From the NCBI RefSeq assembly GCF_024679095.1, contig NC_066544.1, positions 4,360,024-4,424,023 on the forward strand: a stretch of DNA of 64,000 bases, written 5' to 3'. Each line of letters starts with the position of its first letter. Positions within the stretch are counted from its first letter, which is position 1. The notes beneath the pieces are model-generated. The model did no database searches. It was not told the DNA's origin and saw only the letters and a list, made by a program, of their open reading frames with translations. The position numbers were made by a program, and so were the translations under genes. Below, piece by piece: positions 54,803-64,000 of this stretch. Source of the stretch: Eriocheir sinensis. Its lineage: Eukaryota > Arthropoda > Malacostraca > Decapoda > Varunidae.

Positions 54803-55857
54803 GAGAGTTGAGGCCAGAGAGGGCATAGAAAACATCATTCTTAAGAATTTTGATAACAGGCATTAAGGAGTCAGAAGGGGGATGAGTAGGAGGAATATTC
54901 CCAGAATCGTATAGTGGAGTTTTTACAGAAAGTATGAGAGAAGAGTTCAACACTTAGAGATAGATGAGATGGCAGTGCTGCCGTCAGGGTTAAGGAGAGG
55001 AGGGAAAAATGAAGAAGTAAATTGGAGATATTTTTTGCCAGGTGCCAGAAGTCTCTGGAGGAATCAGAGAAAGCAAGGTTTTGACATTTACTATGAATGA
55101 AAGAGCTTTTGGTAAGACGAAGAATAGATTTGGCACGATGGCAGAAATGTAAAGATCATGGTTAGCAGGAATGCGAAGGCTCTGGTACCTTTTGTAAGCT
55201 GCCTCTCAACCTCTAATAAACAAACGTGTTTAAACCAAGGCTTTTTAGCATGAGGAGTAGGGAAAGTATGTGGAATGTGTGCCTCCATTCCAGAGACAAT
55301 CCTCTGTGATGCGTTGGGCACACACAGAGGGGTCTCTCTCCTGGAAGCAGTAATCATTCCACGGGAAATCAGAGAAGTACATCCTCAGGTCGTCCCACCG
55401 AGCGGAAGCAAAGTGCCAGAAGCATCGCCTCTTCGGTTGGTCCAGAGGATGTACAGGAGCGATAGGACAGGATACAGAAATAAGGTTGTGATCGGAGGAG
55501 CCCAACGGAGAGAACAGTTTGACAGAGTAAGCAAAAGGGTTAAAGGTAAAGAAGAGGGCTGGTATGTTGACCTGTCTCCAAGACGGTCGGGAATACGTGT
55601 AGGGTGTTGAAGCAACTGCTCTAGATCATTGAGGAGAGCAAAGTTGTAGGCTTGTTCACCAGGTTGGTCAGTGAAAGAGGATGAAAGCCTAAGCTGGTGG
55701 TGAACATTGAAATCTCCCAAGATGGAGATTTCACCGAAGGGAGAGTGGGTCAAGATGTGCTTCACTCTATAGTTCAAGTAGTTAAAGAATGTTACATAGC
55801 TAGTAGAGTTAGGAGAGAGATAAACAGCACAGATGTATTTAGTAATAGAATGACAAT
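54803..55857 (-). pseudogene. LINE copy C: endonuclease C-terminal part and linker
   Basis: Homologous to copy A 29617-30680 but split over several frames. Recognisable pieces are [77 protein letters not shown] and NIPPTHPPSDS. Frameshifts make it non-functional. Confidence 0.85.
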
Positions 55858-56200
55858 TATATCAATGACTTAGACACAGGAATTAGTAGTGATGTTAGTA
55901 AATTTGCAGATGATACCAAGATAAATGACACTCTCATAAAGAGGATTTAAGGAGGGATTTAGGGGGGGTCTGAGTCTCGATCTCCGTCCGTCCGTCCAGC
56001 ACATTCAAGCTAGAAATCTTCAAGGAGGCGTAAGCAACAAGCCCCAAGTCTTCCTCAAACTATATTTAGCATTAGTTAGACCTCATCTTGACTATGCGGT
56101 TCAGTTCTGTCACCAGAACTTTGCCATGGAGGAAAGACTCAAACTTAGGGTCAAGGGAGCTGCCTACAGGGCCCTACCGCCTCTATGTTCTTATGTTCTT
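55858..56200 (+). mobile_element. CR1-like LINE fragment nested in copy C (opposite strand)
   Basis: Copy A has GACAATGAAGTCTTAG where copy C has GACAAT, then 343 bp, then AAGTCTTAG. The insert reads YINDLDTGISSDVSKFADDT (RT catalytic region), breaks, then reads FLKLYLALVRPHLDYAVQF, and ends GGCCCTACCGCCTCTATG followed by TTCTTATGTTCTT. The terminal ATGTTCTT doublet is the short 3' repeat typical of CR1-type LINEs. It is internally deleted and 5'-truncated. No clear target duplication is seen. Confidence 0.88.
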
Positions 56201-56494
56201 AAGTCTTAGCTAGGTGGTGGAAAACTCTGAAGAGTCAAGGTCGTGGGCACGAGAGCAAGTGATGTCGTTGCGTACGTAGACGCAACATCCAGCTTTGGAT
56301 TGAAATTTAGGATAGAGATAGTAGGAGGGAACAGTGTAGAGGTTGCTGTCAGTAGCCTCAGAAACCTGTGTTTCGGTGATGAAGAGAAGGTGAGGTTTAG
56401 AGGAGGAGAGATGATATTCCACAGAATGAAAATTAGAGGAAAGACCGCGAATGTTTGCAAAAGTTAATAAAGAGAAAGTTAGAAGAGGTGTCAA
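56201..56494 (-). pseudogene. LINE copy C: endonuclease N-terminal part
   Basis: The frame reads TFANIRGLSSNFHSVEYHL (the ANIRGL start motif of the EN domain), [35 protein letters not shown] and FSTT, then a TAG stop where copy A has TGG (Trp). The preserved N-terminus shows the part that is truncated in copy A. Confidence 0.85.
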
Positions 56495-56536
56495 GACACC
56501 TCTTGGGTCGAAGGCCGAAAGTGGAGTCCGCTTAGA

Positions 56537-56597
56537 AAAAAAAATGGTAATATTATTGGTGGCAGTACCTGTAATGGTAGTTATAGTAGCAACAGGG

Positions 56598-56639
<42 letters not shown>

Positions 56640-56710
56640 ACAGCAGTTGCGCAGTAGTAATAGTAATAATAGAAGAAGCAGCAGCAGCTGAATAAAATAA
56701 AATAAAAGGA
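56537..56710. repeat. (TAG)n/(CAG) triplet stretch
   Basis: About 15 TAG units at 56597-56640 with flanking AGC and ATA variants, directly next to the 5' end of LINE copy C. Confidence 0.88.
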
Positions 56711-57230
56711 AAGGTGAAGAAGGTGATATTGATCATAGTGATGAGAATGAGGATGAAGAGGAGAATGAAGATGACCACATTGATAGTGATGATGAAGTAA
56801 AGAGGAAATGTAAGCTTACCCTAATCAAAGAAAATGGAAAAAGTAAAGAAAAAAAAGCAATAATATTGACTATAAAATTGGAAGAAAAAAAAAAACGTAA
56901 AGAAACTTTTAGCTCCGTACTTTTAAAAATAACTAAAGGGAACTTTATGGCTCCCTCTGCATTCATAGGCATACATTAACCTCCGCCCTCCTCTTAAACA
57001 ATGATTGGGCATGAATGAAAACTCGACATATTAATTTCAATATTTTTGACCATGTGAAGAAAAAATTGACCTTTTTTTGTTTCTCTTTGTCTCGAAGGTC
57101 AATTTTCTTTTGTGTGTGTCAGAGCAATATCTCACTTTCTACAACTTTTTCTCCCCCGCCATGCCCTAAAATATTCTTTATGACGGAAGTTTTTACAGTG
57201 ACCTAAATATACCACCCATTACCACTCTTT
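56711..57230. other. A-rich then mixed intergenic stretch
   Basis: GATGAA-type triplets (56730-56800), A-rich DNA, then mixed DNA. No gene seen. Confidence 0.5.
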
Positions 57231-57322
57231 TCCTCCTCCTCCTCCTCCTCCTCCTCCTCCAACTCCTCCTCCTCCTCCACCTTCTGCGTCTCAATCACCA
57301 CCACCACCACCACCACCACCAC
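57231..57322. repeat. (CTC)n and (CAC)n
   Basis: CTC about 14 units with interruptions, then CAC about 9 units. Confidence 0.92.

Positions 57323-58074
<752 letters not shown>

Positions 58075-58131
<57 letters not shown>
58075..58131. repeat. (GT)n microsatellite
   Basis: About 28 GT units. Confidence 0.97.
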
Positions 58132-58132
<1 letters not shown>

Positions 58133-58850
58133 CTGATAAAATAAAGTTAACCTTGATTCTCCCCCTCTAAAAAAAAGAGAGAAAAAAACGTTTTAGAAAC
58201 CCTTTCAGAAATGCCAGAAAGGTAGGATGGTGTGAATACCGTAGAAAATAAGGGTTGTGAATCTTACTGTATAGAAAGAGGGAAGAAAGACAGAAGATAC
58301 GGCACATGTCCTGGAGTTGTAGGTTTAACAGCACTGAGCTTGATTAGAAGCGTGGCCACAGTCGAAGTCTTATGCAGAGAGGCAGCGGGAGTGTGGACGC
58401 CGGCAATAAGCTCGTTATACGACATATTTTTCCTTATCATATATTTTGTCTGATAATGAGAGTTTGTGCTCAAGGATTATTTTTCCAGCTTACACTTTGA
58501 AGAGGAAGGTAAAGGTGGGAGCATATGCTATATAATTGCGCGTGGCGGCGGTGCTGATCTCCGTTCCCGTTGGCCCTTGGAGCCTGTGGTGGGGGGAACA
58601 CACTAACCCGACACAGGGACAGTGCAACATGCAGGTTACCACAGTTTACCTTCCCCAGGTTTCCACAGGTTCCCATTTATATTAAAATTTCTTCTCCTAT
58701 ATTATTATCATTAAAAATATTGTTCTGTTTGATGCTTTTGTTGCTATTGCTGCTGTGTTGGGGTTCATTTTTATAAATAATGCCACTGATAATGATGATA
58801 TTTGTAAAGGGTAATGATGACGATGATGATAATGATAAAAATAAAAACAG
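58132..58850. other. Unique intergenic stretch
   Basis: Balanced DNA. A 73-residue plus-strand frame at 58232-58453 has no recognisable feature. No gene supported. Confidence 0.45.
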
Positions 58851-58870
58851 AGCTAATAATGATAATATAC

Positions 58871-58872
<2 letters not shown>

Positions 58873-58966
<94 letters not shown>

Positions 58967-58967
58967 G
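58873..58967. repeat. (ATA)n microsatellite
   Basis: About 31 ATA units. Confidence 0.97.
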
Positions 58968-59053
58968 AACATACCAGTGTATGTATCTCACCTTTCACTC
59001 TGTTATTGTCTCTGTACTCAGCGTTGCAAACACACACACACACAAAAAAAAAG

Positions 59054-59054
59054 A

Positions 59055-59089
<35 letters not shown>

Positions 59090-59097
59090 ATAGATAA

Positions 59098-59159
<62 letters not shown>
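59054..59159. repeat. (AAAT)n-(CA)n compound microsatellite
   Basis: About 11 AAAT units followed directly by about 29 CA units. A short (CCTT)n lies at 59236-59272. Confidence 0.96.
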
Positions 59160-59161
<2 letters not shown>

Positions 59162-59814
59162 ACCGTCCACATTCCTTCCTTAGCTTACCTTTCTTCCTCT
59201 CAACTCGTGTAACATTAATTTATCTACATCTTCCTCCCTTCCTTCCCTCCCTTCCTTCCCTCCCTTCCTTCCATGGTCAAAATTTTATCCTTACCTTACT
59301 GTTGCTTCCTCTTGTTTCTCCTCCAGTCCTTTCCTTACATCGAGTTGTCTTTTTCTCCTGTTGCTCCTCTTTATACTATATCGGTAGACTTGCCCTTCTT
59401 ACTTTTTCTTTCCTTCCAGTTATGTCCCTTTCTTTTCTCTACACATTTTCCCTTTTCTGGACTCGCCCATTTCTCTTACATCGTTTCTTTATAACATTTC
59501 TTTTTGTTTTCACTAATTTCTCCTCCCTGTCTCTCCTAATCCATCTTCCCCATCTCCTCCTCCTACACCCATTTCCCTCGCTTCCTCTATCCTCGGAACC
59601 CGGCGACTGGCGAAATATTTAGCAGAGACGAGAAATGATTCCTTTGTTCGAGCGTCCCCAGCAAGCAGTGAAGGCTTCGCCCGTACACGAGCACACACCT
59701 ACACACACAAATATGCCCGCATACATATGTACACACAGGCAGGTAAACATTTGGCAGAAGGCTAAAGGTAGTGATTAACATGGAAAAAATACTTTGTTGC
59801 AGTCAAGCGAGAAA
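59160..59814. other. Pyrimidine-rich then mixed stretch
   Basis: C/T-rich to about 59590, then balanced DNA with ACACAC-rich words. No gene seen. Confidence 0.55.
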
Positions 59815-59940
<126 letters not shown>

Positions 59941-60247
59941 TTATTTATATTTACATTGTTGATAAAAGAACGAAAAAACGTTGGCACCGATACACCCTGA
60001 CGAAATAACTGACGTACACACAGAGCAAAAACAAACACAGACACACAGCCATATACCTGCATGAGTACATAAGTGGAGAGGTGCTTCACAGTTTTCCTCC
60101 AATGTGGCGGGTGTTTGCTGTCTTTTCCAAAGTTTCATATATCCTTATTACGTAATATGAAAAACGTCATCTCCATAATTATCATATTACTAAAATAATT
60201 AAACCGTCGGTACTGTTTAGTCGCACATACAGTCATTTATTAAACTT

Positions 60248-60251
<4 letters not shown>

Positions 60252-60333
<82 letters not shown>

Positions 60334-60420
60334 GGTGGGAGAAGACAGCTGTGTCAACACCTGGTGCACCTGCCTACCTCCTCCTCCTCCTCTTCCTCCT
60401 CCTCCTCCAAGTCCTCCTCC
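60252..60420. repeat. (CA)n then (CTC)n
   Basis: About 38 CA units (60252-60329), a 45-bp island with CAGGTG and two CACCTG hexamers, then CTC/TCC triplets. Confidence 0.95.
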
Positions 60421-61060
60421 TTCCTCCACCTGTGGCTATTCACCCTCCTCGCACAGCCTTCAGGGAAACGCCTCAATTGTCGCCTCTTCACACAGTATTG
60501 CACCTTTTTATTCACTACTGATGGGGAAGGTAAAGCGAGAGTCATTCACCGCCCACCTGCTGCGCCGTCAGGAGGCCTCGTGTTCCCCTCCGCCAGGCCC
60601 GTGTGTGTGGGTAGCGGGTGTTGTGTTCCCTTCACTGGGCAGAGCCTCGACTTTGTTTGGGGGCCGCTGAAACCTAACTCCAGAAGGCCATAGTTCCTTC
60701 CTTTACATCCACACTTCCTTCTTTCTCTCTCCCCCCTTCTCGGTTTCTCTTTCTTTTCTGATACTCCCTACCTCCTCCTACTCCCCTTCCCCCTCCTACT
60801 CCTTCTCCTTGTCCTCTTCTTCTTCCTCTTCCTTCTCCTCCTCCTCCTCACTTTCCTCGGCACGTCCATACGCCACCTTCCTCCTCCTGTTCCCCACCTC
60901 TCCCCTACACCCACTTCCTTTCTCACACCCTCACCTGGCGGGCCTAGTGTCACCTGAGCCCTTCCATAACACCTGCTCAGGTGAACCCAGCGTCTTGGGC
61001 GGTGGAGAGGGAGAGAGGGAGGGAGGGAAGGAGGGAGAGAGGGGGAGGGGGTAGGCAATA
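60421..61060. other. GC-mixed stretch with E-box cluster
   Basis: A pyrimidine-rich part (60690-60930) is followed by CACCTG or CAGGTG at about 60941, 60952, 60970 and 60977, and then a purine patch. No exon is recognisable. Confidence 0.45.
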
Positions 61061-61179
61061 AGAGTGTGTGTGGGGGGGGGGGGCAGTCAACGTCTCTTTC
61101 TTAATGTAGATAATGGTAGTTTGTTCTTAATTATTACTTCAAGACGTCACGGTTACGCTTTGTTATAACGCTAACCGGT

Positions 61180-61180
<1 letters not shown>

Positions 61181-61219
<39 letters not shown>

Positions 61220-61270
61220 TGGGGGGGAAGAATATATTCAAACAGAGTAGACGAACACTTAAAGTGACTG

Positions 61271-61308
<38 letters not shown>
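61181..61308. repeat. (GA)n, G run and (CA)n
   Basis: GA about 19 units (61181-61219) followed by G8, then (CA) about 16 units (61276-61308). Confidence 0.93.
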
Positions 61309-61310
<2 letters not shown>

Positions 61311-61435
61311 CCAATACAAATTAACAGATGTTTATCCGAATGTAATATTTTAATGTACAGCAATTCATTGAGTACTTTCTGTCAAATAAAAGCACGCAAA
61401 AAAAATAAGATTAAGAAATACTTGGAAGGAGTTGG

Positions 61436-62165
61436 GGCGTGACGGAAGGGAAGGGAAGGGAAGAGAAGGAGGGAAGGAGGGGAGGGAAGGGAAGGGAAGG
61501 AAAGGAGGGAAGGGAATGGAAGGAAAGGGAAGGGAAAGGAAGGAGGAAGGAGAGAAGGGAAGGGAAAGGAAAGAGGAAAGGGAAGGGAAGGGAAGGGAAT
61601 TGAAGGGTAGTGAAGGGAAGGGAGGAAGGGAAGGGAAGGGAAAGGAAGAAGGGAAGGCAAGGGAAGGGAATGGAACGGAAAGGAAGGAGGGAAGGGAAGG
61701 GAAGGGAATTGAAGGGTTGGGAAGGGAAGGAGGGAAGGAGGGAAGGGAAGGAGGGAAGGAAAGGGAAGAGAAGGGAAGGGAAGGGTAGGGAAGGGAAGGG
61801 ATGGGAAGGGAAGGGAAGGGAAGAGAAAAGAAGAGAAGGGAAGGGAAGGGAAGGGAAGGGAAGAGAAGGGAAAGGAAGGAGGGAAGGGAAGAAAGGGAAG
61901 GGAATTGAAGGGTAGGGAAGGAAAAGAAGGAGGGAAGGAAGGAAGGGAATAGAATTGAGGGGTAGGGAAGGGAAGGGAAAAGAAGGAGGGAAGTAGGGAA
62001 GGGAAGGGAAGGGAAAGGAAGGAGGGAAGGAGGGAAGGGAAGGGAAGGGATGGGAAGGAAGGGAAGGGAAGGGAAGGGAAGGGAAGGAAGGGAAGAGAAT
62101 TGAAGGGTAGGGAAGGGATGGGAAGGGAAGGAAGGAAGGAGGGAAGGAAAGCAAGGCGGGAGGGA
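61436..62165. repeat. GGGAA/GGAAG imperfect pentanucleotide tract
   Basis: About 730 bp consisting almost only of A and G in GGGAA and GGAGGGAAGG units, with sparse GAATTGAAGGGT inserts that recur at 61597, 61707, 61911, 61951 and 62097. Long Pro/Ser/Leu and Gly/Lys/Arg frames are artefacts. Confidence 0.95.
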
Positions 62166-62882
<717 letters not shown>

Positions 62883-63039
62883 CCCCCGCCCCCTCCCTCA
62901 CCTGGTCGTCGGTGCCAATTAGTGGTTGGAAGAGGTCTTGGTGTTTTCACATTCTAATAACATAATGCTTGACTCGACAATTAGACAACCGCCGCCTTCC
63001 TCCCGTTCCTCCAACACCCATCACCTCCTCCTCCTCCTC

Positions 63040-63150
63040 CTCTCGTCTTGTCTCGTCTCGTCTCGTCTTGTCTCGTCTCCTCTCCCCTCCTTTTACTTCC
63101 TCTCCTCTCCTCTCCTCTCCTCTCCTCTCCTCTCCTCTCCTCTCCTTCTC
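63040..63150. repeat. (TCTCG)n and (TCTCC)n pentanucleotide repeats
   Basis: About 7 TCTYG units (63040-63080) and about 10 CTCTC/TCTCC units (63098-63148). Confidence 0.92.
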
Positions 63151-64000
63151 TTCCTCCTTCTCATACTACTCCTCCTCCTTGCCTTACGTTTCCTTATCCA
63201 CAATTACTCTAGCATTACATAACATTAGAGAAAAACAGGAGACAAGATATAAGCAAAAATCACTATCTAACGCCTTTAATAAATAGTCCACTGTAGGAAA
63301 AAATGGCCTAATGAACTCCACCTTTCTCTGTATGATGTTCGTTGAATCCATTTTGCCTCGTTTAATTCTCTTAGTGTAATCTCTGTACTTGGTCTTCTGT
63401 CTTGCCTGACCTCTTCATTTTCTTAGTTGCGTGTCCGTTACTTTGGCTGTCTATCTTCTATGAATTTTACACCTGACGTGACGTGCCCAAAATCGTCACT
63501 ATTGCCTTCCTCCCTACTGATGATGTTTGCTTCCTGTCTCCACGGCATTCCAGGCATTTGTTCTCCGGTCCACTACGAGATCCAGCTTGTTCTTTTTGGC
63601 TGGTTATAGAATAGTGTTGTACTAAATAGGCTTTCTTTTTTTTCTATTATGAAAGCAAAGTTGGATGCCTGCTAAGAGTTAACCAGTTTGTTAATTGGTA
63701 TTTATTTTAGTCTTTTATATCACCTTTTATTTGTTTGTGGATTAATATAATGGTGGTTTTTTCCAGGCTCCTGCCGCTCCGGGACTCTGCCAGCCTTGTG
63801 TACGTATTTGAGCTGATTTATTAAACATTAAATCGCCTGATCCTGTAAATACGTCAATAGTTGGGCCATTTTTGCATTACCCTGCTCATTCCTTTCAAAA
63901 CTTTCTGTTCCTCCTACACGGTGACACTGAAGTCCACTTAGCGCCGAGTCTCCTCGTCATAATCCGCCTGCCCACCCTAATGAATGCGCTATTGGTTGTA
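63151..64000. other. Unique intergenic stretch to the window end
   Basis: Balanced, T-leaning DNA with no repeat longer than a few units. TTTTTTCCAG at 63758-63767 resembles a splice acceptor before a 60-bp GC-richer segment, but no exon can be defined. Confidence 0.45.

Larger units (their letters stand above)
54670..56536 (-). mobile_element. Jockey-like LINE copy C, RT deleted, nested insertion in EN
   Basis: The 3' end and 3' UTR match copies A and B, but at about 54800 the sequence jumps from the 3' UTR (GAGAGGTGTCTT) straight to the linker (GAGTTGAGGCCAGAG), so the whole RT is missing. Linker and endonuclease follow: [34 protein letters not shown] and [21 protein letters not shown] (SDH intact). 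A 343-bp CR1-like fragment interrupts EN at 55858-56200. The EN N-terminus resumes at 56201, and the element extends past the truncation point of copy A to about 56536, where AAAAATGG and TAG-rich DNA begin. Confidence 0.9.

Overview
The window looks like nuclear DNA of an animal with a very repeat-rich genome, most probably a decapod crustacean (crab or shrimp type). The support is the extreme density of dinucleotide and trinucleotide microsatellites ((CT)n, (CA)n, (AT)n, (ATT)n), jockey-like and CR1/L2-like non-LTR retrotransposons of a kind I remember as common in crab assemblies, and tRNA-derived SINEs. The taxon call is an inference from repeat content. I see no bacterial operons, no CRISPR array and no exon of a cellular gene that I can support. 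Nearly every long open frame is a translated microsatellite or a biased polypyrimidine/polypurine stretch.

Layout. 1-26 kb is intergenic: polypyrimidine or polypurine domains, long dinucleotide tracts, a tRNA-derived SINE at 7.3 kb, a decayed CR1/L2 fragment at 16.7 kb, and a 1.9-kb minisatellite (unit 60-61 bp, G-rich, telomere-like words) at 17.9-19.8 kb. 26.4-30.9 kb holds the main coding-like block: a minus-strand jockey-like LINE (copy A: endonuclease, linker, reverse transcriptase) split by a younger 1.63-kb CR1/L2-like LINE inserted in the same orientation. 31.4-32.0 kb is a 3' fragment of another poly(A)-tailed retroelement lying inside a (TAG)n microsatellite. 32-50.5 kb is again simple sequence with several minisatellites (170, ~90, ~76, ~73 and 25-26 bp), (TTC)95 and a (CT) tract of ~196 units.

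50.5-56.6 kb is a second retroelement cluster: jockey-like copy B (RT C-terminal half, carrying an 89-bp quasi-palindrome), a tRNA-derived SINE, a CR1/L2-like LINE lying between two (CT)n tracts, and jockey-like copy C (whole RT deleted, with a CR1-like fragment inserted in its endonuclease). 56.6-64 kb returns to microsatellites, including (AT)84 and a 720-bp GAAGG-type purine tract.

Functionally this is a record of target-primed retrotransposition: 5'-truncated copies, nested insertions and microsatellites at many element boundaries. Between repeats lie short islands of mixed sequence enriched, by eye, in CACCTG/CAGGTG E-boxes, often beside homeodomain-type TAATTA or AATTAG cores; these are the best candidates for regulatory DNA. 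I found no clear new biological system. The most unusual items are the nested LINEs, the inverted duplication inside copy B, a ~95-bp module present twice with the same microsatellite flanks, and the one-strand bias of long (CT)n tracts.
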